This document shows positions 23,511 to 30,977 of a DNA stretch of 64,000 nucleotides, in pieces. The notes under the pieces were generated by a model that was not told the DNA's origin, ran no database searches, and was given only the letters and a program-made list of their open reading frames with translations. Source of the DNA: Mycobacterium conspicuum (lineage in GTDB: Bacteria; Actinomycetota; Actinomycetes; Mycobacteriales; Mycobacteriaceae); NCBI RefSeq assembly GCF_010730195.1, contig NZ_AP022613.1, forward strand, positions 3,224,001 to 3,288,000, in the 5' to 3' direction. Position 1 is the first letter of the stretch; each line of letters begins with the position of its first letter. The position numbers and the translations under genes were made by a program.

Positions 23511-25040
23511 ATGCCTGAGCTCGCCGACGCTCCCGCGATGGCGCTCGAGCGAAGTTGCGCCCTGACGGCGGTCGCGCTCAGCGAGCAACGCCGCGAAGGT
23601 GTCCGGCTCGTCACGGGCGGCCGGCGCGCCTTCGGGTTGAACGGACCGCTCACCTTCGTTCACGTGCCCTACCCCGAAATGCCCGACTGGACGCGCCGAA
23701 CCCTGACATGCGGTGTGGCCCTGCAATGTTCGCCCTCGAAGGAGCGCATCACCGCATATCGTTTGAACGAGCTGTCGGCTCGCGAACTACGCGCGCTCAC
23801 CATCGTCGAAGCCAGCGTCGCCCTGGGCTGGATCGCGTCGCGCTGGCCGGGGCTGCTGTCCGAGGTCCGACGCGTGCTGCCGGAGCTGCATCCCGAGGCC
23901 GGCGACATGGCCGCTCCGGAGATGCTCAACCGAGCCTTCGCGTTGGCAGCCCGCGGGCAGGCGCTGACGGTGCACCCGCTATTGGGCAACCTGCCGCTGG
24001 CCTACACGATGCCGCAGGGTCTGGCCGACAAGCTGCGACGCAGCCTCGGCCGGATGCCGTGGACGACCAAGCAGAAACGCGTGCCGCGGCCGTATTCCGT
24101 TCCCGTCGGCGGCGACGGAGGTGTCCGCAATCCCAACCTGCCGCCACCGAGCCGGCCGCAGGACAACGATTTTGACTTCACCCCCGACCACAGGCCTGGC
24201 ATTCCCTATCCCGAGTGGAATGCGTGGACGAAGAGCTTTATGCGAGACCACGTGGCGGTTCTCGAGCGGGCACATGCCAGCCGCGGTCGCCAACCCGGCA
24301 CAATCTCCGCCGACCTCCGCAAGTGGTTCGAAGAACACACGCATCGCGCGATGCAGAATCGCCTCGAAGACGGCTCCGATCTGGATGTCGAACAGTACGT
24401 CAGCCACTATGTCGACACGATGACCGGCCAGGCAAGCCATCCCCGCATTTTCCGCGAACTGCTACCGAGCAGCCGAGACGTCACCACCGCGCTGCTTCTC
24501 GATGGAAGTTCATCGTTGGGCGTGCACGGCGGGCGGATCTTCCGACTGGAATTGGCTTGCGCCGACGCGCTTTCGCGCGCAATGAACCGCGCCCGCGAAC
24601 GACACGGAATCTTCATGTTCACCGGAAATACCCGACACCGCGTCGAAGTTACCTGCCTGAAGGACTTCGCGGACCCCAGGTTCCTGCCGCCGAGCACCCT
24701 CGGTCTTCATACCAGTGGCTACACCAGACTCGGTGCGCCACTTCGTCATTTGACGAGCCGGCTGCTGGCGCAACCCTCCGAGCGGCGCCTGCTGATCGTC
24801 ATCGGCGACGGCCTGATCTCCGATGAAGGCTACGAGGGCCGCTACGCCTGGGCAGACGCCGCACACGCGGTCGAGGAGGCCAACGACGCGGGCGTGTCGA
24901 TGTACTACGTGGGCGTTGGACCCACCCGAGTCGATCCTCTGCCAGAAGTGTTCGGGGCCCGTCGTTCGCAGCGGATCCGCCGCATAGAGGAGCTGCCGCG
25001 TGTGCTGGCTCATGTACATCGTGAGTTGGTTGCCGCATGA
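23511..25040 (+). CDS. NorD/CbbO-like von Willebrand factor A protein
   Basis: About 509 residues. The C-terminal 190 residues form a VWA domain with a complete MIDAS: DGSSS in TTALLLDGSSSLGVHG, the threonine in SGYTRLGAPL, and the aspartate in LLIVIGDGL. The following YEGRYAWADAAHAVEEANDA is characteristic of NorD. The N-terminal 320 residues are helical and unassigned, with a proline-rich linker (NPNLPPPSRPQD). NorD/CbbO proteins bind a metalloenzyme target and work with a NorQ/CbbQ AAA+ ATPase to insert metal or remodel the active site. The ATG at 23511 is preferred to a GTG at 23502. Its stop overlaps the start of the ATPase gene (ATGA). Confidence 0.88.
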   Translation: MPELADAPAMALERSCALTAVALSEQRREGVRLVTGGRRAFGLNGPLTFVHVPYPEMPDWTRRTLTCGVALQCSPSKERITAYRLNELSARELRALTIVEASVALGWIASRWPGLLSEVRRVLPELHPEAGDMAAPEMLNRAFALAARGQALTVHPLLGNLPLAYTMPQGLADKLRRSLGRMPWTTKQKRVPRPYSVPVGGDGGVRNPNLPPPSRPQDNDFDFTPDHRPGIPYPEWNAWTKSFMRDHVAVLERAHASRGRQPGTISADLRKWFEEHTHRAMQNRLEDGSDLDVEQYVSHYVDTMTGQASHPRIFRELLPSSRDVTTALLLDGSSSLGVHGGRIFRLELACADALSRAMNRARERHGIFMFTGNTRHRVEVTCLKDFADPRFLPPSTLGLHTSGYTRLGAPLRHLTSRLLAQPSERRLLIVIGDGLISDEGYEGRYAWADAAHAVEEANDAGVSMYYVGVGPTRVDPLPEVFGARRSQRIRRIEELPRVLAHVHRELVAA

Positions 25041-25822
25041 GCATGGACATCTATCTCGCGAACGGCAACGAAGTCCAGCTGTTCGAACAGGCCTTCCGCC
25101 AACACCTGCCGGTAATGTTGACCGGCCCCACCGGGTGTGGCAAGACCCGGTTCGTTGAGCACATGGGCCTGCTGTTGGAGCGGCCGGTGGTCACCATCAG
25201 CTGCCACGACGATCTCACCAGCTCCGATCTCGTTGGCCGCTTCATGGTGACCGGCGGTGATGTGGTGTGGACCGATGGCCCACTGACGCGGGCCGTCAAA
25301 GCCGGCGCGATCTGCTACCTGGACGAAGTCGTCGAGGCTCGCCACGACTCGCTGGCCATCCTGCATTCGCTCACCGACCACCGCCGATCGCTATACCTTG
25401 ACCGCGCCGGCGAGGTGGTGAAAGCGCCAGACACGTTCATGCTCGTCTGTTCGTACAACCCGGCATATCGCAGCTCGCTCAAAGAACTCAAACCGTCGTT
25501 TCGCCAGCGGTTCGTCACGCTTTCCATGGCGTACTTGCCGCCCGACCGCGAGGCCGAAGTGATCGTCGCCGAAGCCGGGATTCCCCTGGCCACCGCACAG
25601 CGGCTGGTGGGATGCGCGGTGGCGATCCGCACCGCCGACGAAGCCTTTCACTTCGAACCGCCATCGACCAGGGTGCTGGTCGCCGCCGCGCAGCTAATCA
25701 CCGCAGGTGCAACCGAATTGGAGGCTGCCGATGCGTGCATACTCGCGCCCCTGAGCACCGACGGTGCCATCACCGACGGCCTGCGCGAAGTCGCTGCAGC
25801 CATCTTGGCCGAGTCACCCTAG
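25037..25822 (+). CDS. NorQ/CbbQ-like MoxR-family AAA+ ATPase
   Basis: A 261-residue ATPase. Walker A is GPTGCGKTRFVEHMG near residue 30, Walker B is ICYLDEVVEA, and sensor/arginine-finger regions appear in LVCSYNPAYRSSLKELKPSF and RQRFVTLSM. The C-terminal part (PPSTRVLVAAAQLITAGATE) matches the CbbQ_C domain. With the VWA protein it should form a hexameric activase for a metalloenzyme. In the known systems the client is nitric oxide reductase (NorQ/NorD) or Rubisco (CbbQ/CbbO); neither client is present, so the partner is presumably one of the neighbouring membrane proteins. The ATG overlaps the VWA stop by 4 bp. Confidence 0.92.
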   Translation: MSMDIYLANGNEVQLFEQAFRQHLPVMLTGPTGCGKTRFVEHMGLLLERPVVTISCHDDLTSSDLVGRFMVTGGDVVWTDGPLTRAVKAGAICYLDEVVEARHDSLAILHSLTDHRRSLYLDRAGEVVKAPDTFMLVCSYNPAYRSSLKELKPSFRQRFVTLSMAYLPPDREAEVIVAEAGIPLATAQRLVGCAVAIRTADEAFHFEPPSTRVLVAAAQLITAGATELEAADACILAPLSTDGAITDGLREVAAAILAESP

Positions 25823-25836
25823 AAAGGAAAACCGGA

Positions 25837-25965
25837 ATGGATCCGCAGGAGGTAAAGCGCAAGAGGGCGCTCATCATCTTCCAAATCGTCATCTACGGCT
25901 ATCTACTGGTGATGTTCGGAATCCAGCTCTACATGTCCTTTGCCCGAGGATGGTGGGACCTGTGA
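25837..25965 (+). CDS. 42-residue single-span membrane microprotein
   Basis: The ATG at 25837, preceded by AGAAAGG, encodes 42 residues: a charged start (MDPQEVKRKR), one hydrophobic span (ALIIFQIVIYGYLLVMFGIQ) and an aromatic end (GWWDL). The stop at 25963-25965 overlaps the GTG of membrane protein A2 (GTGA), so its translation is coupled to A2. Orientation by the positive-inside rule would put the N-terminus in the cytosol. Together with the 34-residue peptide it is probably a small structural subunit of the same complex. No family was recognised. Confidence 0.72.
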   Translation: MDPQEVKRKRALIIFQIVIYGYLLVMFGIQLYMSFARGWWDL

Positions 25966-26657
25966 CCACGCGTGCCCAGATCGACAGTCCAGTCAGCTTC
26001 GAGGACCACCACGACGAATCCCGTCAGGCTCAGCGTCGGGCCGACAAGTGGATGATCGTCGGCGCCGCATTGATGGGATGTTGGGCCCCGGGTTTGATCG
26101 GGTTTCCCATTTTCATGCGCGGGGTGTGGCTACAGCGCCAAGCCCTGCGCGCCGGCCTGTCGGTTCGGCCGATGATCGTAACCCTGATCGGGTATCTGGT
26201 TTTGATCGACGGAATGCTCAACAGTCTGGGCTGGGCCCTGGACCTGGTGGCCAACCACACGTTGATCAACCGGGTTCTCATGGTCGGCTGGGGCAACATG
26301 TTCGACGCGGGCTACTTCTGGCACTACAACGAACTCTGGATCGGCGGCGCCGCCGGGCCGGGCGAGAAAGCCTATGTAGCGGGGCTAATTCTTACCGTGT
26401 TCTCCATGCGGGTGGCCGCAGCGATCGGGTTCTTACAGATGAAGCGCTGGGGTCACCAGTGGATGGTCATCACCTGCTGGATGGGCGTGGTGATCTGGTC
26501 CGCCTATGTGTTCAACATGACGATGTTCGCCGACGTGCGTTACGCGGGCGTGGTGTTTCCGGTCATCGGCTGGTGGCTCTACGACATCTTCTACATCACA
26601 CCGTTCCTCGCGATCCCGTACCTGCACACGGTCAATCGCGAAATCTTCGCTGACTGA
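25962..26657 (+). CDS. Unknown polytopic membrane protein A2 (close paralogue of A1)
   Basis: A 231-residue protein nearly identical to A1 over the last 130 residues; the offset is 11 residues, so the conserved positions are His99, Asp115, His121, Glu124, Glu135, His165, Asp191 and His222. The N-terminal 25 residues differ. At DNA level a 63-base stretch (26436-26498) differs from A1 (22830-22892) at a single position, pointing to recent duplication or gene conversion. The GTG at 25962 overlaps the 42-residue microprotein stop. A1 and A2 bracket the VWA/ATPase pair. Two such similar subunits could assemble as a heterodimer or be alternatives. Confidence 0.75.
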   Translation: MTTRAQIDSPVSFEDHHDESRQAQRRADKWMIVGAALMGCWAPGLIGFPIFMRGVWLQRQALRAGLSVRPMIVTLIGYLVLIDGMLNSLGWALDLVANHTLINRVLMVGWGNMFDAGYFWHYNELWIGGAAGPGEKAYVAGLILTVFSMRVAAAIGFLQMKRWGHQWMVITCWMGVVIWSAYVFNMTMFADVRYAGVVFPVIGWWLYDIFYITPFLAIPYLHTVNREIFAD

Positions 26658-26678
26658 ACAGGTTTAAGGAGTACACCC

Positions 26679-27110
26679 ATGACCACAGAGTCACCGACCG
26701 AAGAAAAAGACCCGACCAGCGATCTCGAGCCGGGCACAACGCCGTACTACGCGCGCATGCACATGTGGATCAAGCGCGCCGTCTTGGTGTGCCTGGTAGC
26801 ACTTGTGATCGAAGGCGCATTCACGTTGCCGTTCATGGCGGTCTACTACGGCTACCCGACGCTGAGTCTCACGGAGATCTGCAGCGAACTGCTGAAGATC
26901 AGGTACTCCAACGACACACTCGAGTGTCAGTACCCCTACCCGATCCTCGGCCCACCGGAAGGCGCCGCGGGTAAGGCGACCGCACAGGATGTCTGGGGAA
27001 TTCAACCGATACCCAAATATCACCGCCTCGGATTCCGCGAACTCGTCAGGATTCACAACGAGCGGCTCGCTCGTCAGGCGGCCCAACAGCATTCGGCGCA
27101 GCACCCATGA
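26679..27110 (+). CDS. 143-residue membrane-anchored protein of unknown function
   Basis: It has a 32-residue acidic cytosolic start (MTTESPTEEKDPTSDLEPGT), one span (about residues 33-57, RAVLVCLVALVIEGAFTLPF) and an exterior part of about 85 residues. The exterior part contains two cysteines (LTEICSELLKI and DTLECQYPYPIL), a proline-rich turn and the end FRELVRIHNERLARQ. The two cysteines might form a disulfide. An AAGGAG ribosome-binding site precedes the ATG at 26679, and the stop overlaps the next gene (ATGA). It follows A2 by 21 bp and is probably part of the same membrane assembly. No family was recognised. Confidence 0.7.
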   Translation: MTTESPTEEKDPTSDLEPGTTPYYARMHMWIKRAVLVCLVALVIEGAFTLPFMAVYYGYPTLSLTEICSELLKIRYSNDTLECQYPYPILGPPEGAAGKATAQDVWGIQPIPKYHRLGFRELVRIHNERLARQAAQQHSAQHP

Positions 27111-28180
27111 CACGCAAATTGCGCGTAATCCAATGGGGCACCGGAAATGTCGGCAAGCACTCGGTCGCGGCCGTGCACGAACACGCCGACCTCGAACTGG
27201 TGGGGGCACTGGTCTACAGCGACGAGAAAGCCGGGCGCGATGTCGGCGAGATCGTCGGCCTTGACCCGATCGGGATCATCGCGACCAAAGACGTCGACGA
27301 AATCCTGGCACTGGACGCCGACTGCGTGCTCTACCACGCGCAAGGTGACTGGAACCCACCGGCCGCCCTCGACGACATCTGCCGGCTGCTGGCGTCGGGC
27401 AAGAACGTGGTGTCCACCGCGGTCACCGCGTGGATCTACCCGCAGAGCACCGAGGGCGACGTCGTCGATCGACTCGAAGCGGCCTGCGCCGAGGGGCAGA
27501 GTTCGTTCCACGGCACCGGTATCGAGCCAGGCTGGGGCTCAGAGGTGCTGCCGCTCGCGATGTCTGGGCTGTTCCGCCGAATCGATTCGCTGGTGGTCCA
27601 GGAACTGATGGACTACAGCACCTATGAGCAGCCGTTCGTGCTGTTCGACGTGATGGGTTTCGGGAAACCGCCCGACACCCGGGTACCGATGGACGAACCC
27701 GCCATCGGCGCACTGTCTTTCAAGGCCCCGCTGATGCTGGTCGCGGAGGGACTCGGTGCCACGATCGAGGACTACGTCTGGGAACGGAAAGTCGCCACGA
27801 CCGACAAGCCGATCGACGTCAAGGCGGGCCGCGTGGAGGCCGGCACCGTGTCGGCGGTGCGATTCGCCTACAGCGCAATCATCGAGGGACGTCGGGCCCT
27901 GACCGTCGAGCACATCACCCGCCTTGGGGCAGACCAGGCGCCGCACTGGCCGAATGGGCGAGGCTGGAAAGTCACGGTCGAGGGCCTCCCGTCGATGGTG
28001 CTCGAATCTCGGATCGCCATCCATGACGAGGACGACACCGACCAGGCCTGTCTTGGCACCGCCATGCATTCCGTGCACGCGATCGCACCGGTGTGCGCGG
28101 CGGCTCCCGGAATCCGCACTTTTCTCGATTTGCCGAACATCATCGGCCGAGGGGTGCTGTCGAAGGGGCTTTCCCGTTGA
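27107..28180 (+). CDS. Dihydrodipicolinate-reductase-like dehydrogenase, paralogue 4
   Basis: A 357-residue oxidoreductase with the group's N-terminal Rossmann motif LRVIQWGTGNVGKHSVAAVH, then LVGALVYSDEKAGRDVGEIV, and a FHGTGIEPGWGSEVLPLAMS loop where the other copies have GINPGF. It starts inside the stop of the 143-residue membrane protein gene and overlaps the next paralogue, so it links the membrane set to the P450/SDR genes downstream. The catalytic residue and substrate are unknown. In the 2,4-diaminopentanoate dehydrogenase group, amino acid-derived amines are substrates, but that need not apply here. Confidence 0.8.
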   Translation: MTRKLRVIQWGTGNVGKHSVAAVHEHADLELVGALVYSDEKAGRDVGEIVGLDPIGIIATKDVDEILALDADCVLYHAQGDWNPPAALDDICRLLASGKNVVSTAVTAWIYPQSTEGDVVDRLEAACAEGQSSFHGTGIEPGWGSEVLPLAMSGLFRRIDSLVVQELMDYSTYEQPFVLFDVMGFGKPPDTRVPMDEPAIGALSFKAPLMLVAEGLGATIEDYVWERKVATTDKPIDVKAGRVEAGTVSAVRFAYSAIIEGRRALTVEHITRLGADQAPHWPNGRGWKVTVEGLPSMVLESRIAIHDEDDTDQACLGTAMHSVHAIAPVCAAAPGIRTFLDLPNIIGRGVLSKGLSR

Positions 28181-29229
28181 CCTACCGGATCGTCCAGTGG
28201 ACGACGGGAAATGTTGGCAAAAAGTCGGTGCATGCGATAGCGACGAATCCCATGTTGCAACTTGTCGGGTGTTACGCGTGGTCTCCCGACAAGGTCGGCC
28301 GCGACGTCGGTGAACTGTGCGGCATCGAGACGCTCGGTGTGCCGGCCACTGAGGACATCGATTCGCTGCTCGCCCTGAAGCCCGACTGTGTGGTGTATAA
28401 CCCGATGTTCGCCAAGGTCGACGAGCTTGCCCGCATTCTCGGCGCAGGCATCAACGTGGTGACCTCATCCGAATTCATCAACGGGCACCAACTAGGTGAG
28501 GAGCGTGATCGCATCGTCGAGGCCTGCGAGCGGGGCGGTTCGACCATCTTCGGCAGCGGCATCAACCCTGGCTTCATCCAGCTCTTCGCCATCGTCACAG
28601 CCGGGATCTCGGACAGAGTGGATCGCATATCCATTGTCGAGTCTTTCGACACCACGATCTACAACTCGCCTGCAACCGAAATCCCCATGGGCTTCGGCTA
28701 TCCCATTGACCAGCCGGACCTTCGCGACATAACCGAGAAGGGATCGGGCATCTTCCGCGAGGCGGTTCTCCTGGTCGCGGACGCCCTCGGGATAGAACTC
28801 GACGGCATCCGCTGTGACGTCGAGTACGCGCAGACCACTGAAGATCTCGAATTGCCCGGCGACTGGACCATCTTGGCCGGCTGCGTGGCGGGCATCGACG
28901 TCCGCTGGAAGGGAATCCTCGATGGGCGCGACGTCGTCGAGATCCGCGGAGTATGGACCAAGGGCCAATCGCTGGACCCCGCTTGGCCGACTGATTTCGG
29001 GTACACCATCACGGTCGAGGGCCGTCCGACGATAAAAAGCACGCTGAGTTTCCTTCCGCCGCCGGACTTTCACGGCGAGACGCTGGACGACTACATCATG
29101 TTGGGTCTCACTATCACCGCCATGCCGGCGATCACCGCGATACCAGCCGTTGTCGCCGCCCCGCCCGGCATCGCCACCTATAACGATTTGCCGCTGCTGC
29201 TTCCGCGTGGAGTGCTGGCCCGTGGGTGA
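28177..29229 (+). CDS. Dihydrodipicolinate-reductase-like dehydrogenase, paralogue 5
   Basis: About 350 residues beginning at a TTG (28177) that overlaps the preceding stop as TTGA, with CGAAGGGG upstream. The first residues TYRIVQWTTGNVGKKSVHAI match the other copies, so a longer frame starting at 28093 inside the upstream gene is rejected. The FGSGINPGFIQLFAIVTAGI loop and the end GIATYNDLPLLLPRGVLARG make it closest to paralogue 1 at 11609. Two tandem coupled copies may form a heteromer. It is followed after 15 bp by a P450. Confidence 0.8.
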   Translation: MTYRIVQWTTGNVGKKSVHAIATNPMLQLVGCYAWSPDKVGRDVGELCGIETLGVPATEDIDSLLALKPDCVVYNPMFAKVDELARILGAGINVVTSSEFINGHQLGEERDRIVEACERGGSTIFGSGINPGFIQLFAIVTAGISDRVDRISIVESFDTTIYNSPATEIPMGFGYPIDQPDLRDITEKGSGIFREAVLLVADALGIELDGIRCDVEYAQTTEDLELPGDWTILAGCVAGIDVRWKGILDGRDVVEIRGVWTKGQSLDPAWPTDFGYTITVEGRPTIKSTLSFLPPPDFHGETLDDYIMLGLTITAMPAITAIPAVVAAPPGIATYNDLPLLLPRGVLARG

Positions 29230-29244
29230 GAGGACGTGCACGTC

Positions 29245-30486
29245 ATGACCGCAACGACCGGCGCGCCCAGCGTCTTCGAGGCTGGACTACCGACGCTGGA
29301 CTATGACATCAGCGAATCGCCGCACGAGGTCTGCGAACGCATCCGGGCAGCGCAGCTGCGCGGCCCCATCGCCATCGGCCCGTTCGGTCCCGAAATCCTC
29401 TCGTACGAATTGGCGCGCAGCGTTCTCCGCGACACCAGGTTTGTCATTCCCCCAGGCCTGCATCTGGCCGCGCAGGGCGTGACCTCAGGTCCGCTGTGGG
29501 ACAGAGTGGTCGGCAGCATCATCTGCGTGGAAGGCGCCGAACATCATCGGCTGCGGAGTCTGGTATCGCGGGCATTCACACCGCGGGCCACCTTGCGATT
29601 GCACGACACCATCGGTGAGGTGGTCAACGAACTCATCGATGGCGTCGTCAGGATAGACGGGGCCGACGGTTGCGACATCGTTACCGACATTGCCCGCCAC
29701 TACCCGATTCCGATCATCTGCGCACTGCTCGGTGCGCCACGCGCAAGCTGGGCAGAGTTTTCGCGATGGGCCGAAGCCATCTTCAAGATGGCCAACTTTT
29801 CCGTCGATCTCGCCGAGGAAGCGCCCGAGATCCTGCGAGGTTGGGCCGAACTCGACGCCTATGTCGATGAAATGATCGCCGAACGGCGACACCGCCTGAC
29901 CGACGACCTACTCTCTGATCTCATCCGTGCCGAGGATGATGGCGACCGGCTCAGCGCCGACGAGCTTCGTATGACCGTGGCCAGCTTGTTGCTGGCCGGA
30001 ACGGACACCACCCGCAATCAGCTCGCCGCTTCCGTACAGGTACTGCTCGATCACCCCGAGCAGTGGGCGATGCTGCGCGAGCACCCCGAACTCGCGATGC
30101 CTGCGGTCGAGGAAACGATGCGGCACTCGCCCGCCGTGTGCAACACCGTCCGCACCGTGTACGACGACGTCGAGCTGGACGGCTACACGTTCCCCGCCGG
30201 CAGCTACATCTTTGTGAATTCCTTTGCGGCCAATCGTGATCCCGATATTTATCCCGATCCGGACCGGTTTGACATCACCCGCAAGGACGCGCCGGCGGTG
30301 CTGACGTTCGGTGGCGGCGTGCATTATTGCCTCGGCGCGAATCTGGCCAGGCTGGAGCTGGCCGAAGGACTCAAGATTTTGGCCAACCGGCTTCCGGACG
30401 CCCGCCGTGCCGGACCCGCACCGTGGAAGCCCATGCTCGGCATGAGCGGGCCGACAAGCCTTCCCGTAGAGTTCGGCCGCCGATGA
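29245..30486 (+). CDS. Cytochrome P450
   Basis: A 413-residue P450. It shows the I-helix LLLAGTDTTRNQLA, K-helix EETMRHSP, the aromatic region DPDRFDITRKDAP and the haem loop FGGGVHYCLGANLARLE. It is a clear relative of the P450 at 31959: both begin with SVFEA.LP.LDYD and share much of the haem region. The ATG at 29245 has GAGAGGA at suitable distance; the GTG at 29236 is too close to it. A 4-bp overlap with a possible ATG of the next frame and short gaps place it in the same long operon. Substrate unknown. Confidence 0.92.
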   Translation: MTATTGAPSVFEAGLPTLDYDISESPHEVCERIRAAQLRGPIAIGPFGPEILSYELARSVLRDTRFVIPPGLHLAAQGVTSGPLWDRVVGSIICVEGAEHHRLRSLVSRAFTPRATLRLHDTIGEVVNELIDGVVRIDGADGCDIVTDIARHYPIPIICALLGAPRASWAEFSRWAEAIFKMANFSVDLAEEAPEILRGWAELDAYVDEMIAERRHRLTDDLLSDLIRAEDDGDRLSADELRMTVASLLLAGTDTTRNQLAASVQVLLDHPEQWAMLREHPELAMPAVEETMRHSPAVCNTVRTVYDDVELDGYTFPAGSYIFVNSFAANRDPDIYPDPDRFDITRKDAPAVLTFGGGVHYCLGANLARLELAEGLKILANRLPDARRAGPAPWKPMLGMSGPTSLPVEFGRR

Positions 30487-30545
30487 CCCAACTTCCACCC
30501 CTCCCGCTCCCCGACCGCTCACCCGATCTTGCAAGGAGGTCACCG

Positions 30546-30968
30546 ATGGACGATTCACCGTCACGGTTGCATCACGTCGTCTTCGCGGTGACGCGTGAGC
30601 GGCATGAAGCTGTGGGACAGCTCTTCACCGAGCTGGGGTTCAGCTTCGAAGCAATCAACTTAGACGAACTCGGGATCCGCGTGCTGCTGGATTGGGACCG
30701 AGGCATCGAGCTGATCAGTCCGAACCCGGGATCTGATGCGACGGTGGCTGTTTCAGTGACTGATTTTTTGGCGGGTCATGGTGATGGTGGTGTCTTCACG
30801 GTGGTGGTGCAGGTTCCGGGCGCGTCGGCGGCAGAAGATATCGCCCAACGTTACGGCTCGACCACACGATTCCGGCAAGGCTTTGAGGGCGAAGGCAATT
30901 ACCTCGAGGAAATCGACTTATCCGTATTCGGCTTGCCGCTGACCTTCCTGTCGACCAACCTGCCTTAA
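30546..30968 (+). CDS. VOC-superfamily (glyoxalase-like) protein
   Basis: A 140-residue protein. The start RLHHVVFAV carries the usual first-strand histidine of the vicinal oxygen chelate fold and the closing strand NYLEEIDLSVFGLPLTF the usual glutamate. Paired beta-alpha-beta-beta-beta units are plausible over the whole length. Members include glyoxalases, extradiol dioxygenases, epimerases and non-enzymatic binding proteins. AAGGAGG lies just before the ATG at 30546, which decides this start over an ATG at 30483 that overlaps the P450 stop. It sits between a P450 and an SDR. Confidence 0.72.
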   Translation: MDDSPSRLHHVVFAVTRERHEAVGQLFTELGFSFEAINLDELGIRVLLDWDRGIELISPNPGSDATVAVSVTDFLAGHGDGGVFTVVVQVPGASAAEDIAQRYGSTTRFRQGFEGEGNYLEEIDLSVFGLPLTFLSTNLP

Positions 30969-30977
30969 AGGAGTGCC

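Noticed and set aside
23246..23518. 90-residue open frame across the microprotein region
   Set aside because: No ribosome-binding site and no family features, and it reads the microprotein DNA in another frame. The 34-codon frame has the better signal.
20357..25822. A complete nitric oxide reductase locus
   Set aside because: norD-, norQ-, norE- and norF-like genes are present, but no NorB or NorC-like protein with haem-copper ligands or a CxxCH motif occurs in the window.
22323..26657. A1/A2 as particulate methane/ammonia monooxygenase subunits
   Set aside because: Size and span number are similar, but no PmoA, PmoB or PmoC signature was recognised, so the name is not used. A profile search would decide.
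28093..28176. Longer N-terminus for dehydrogenase paralogue 5
   Set aside because: The added residues come from inside the upstream paralogue, and the family N-terminus begins just after the TTG at 28177.
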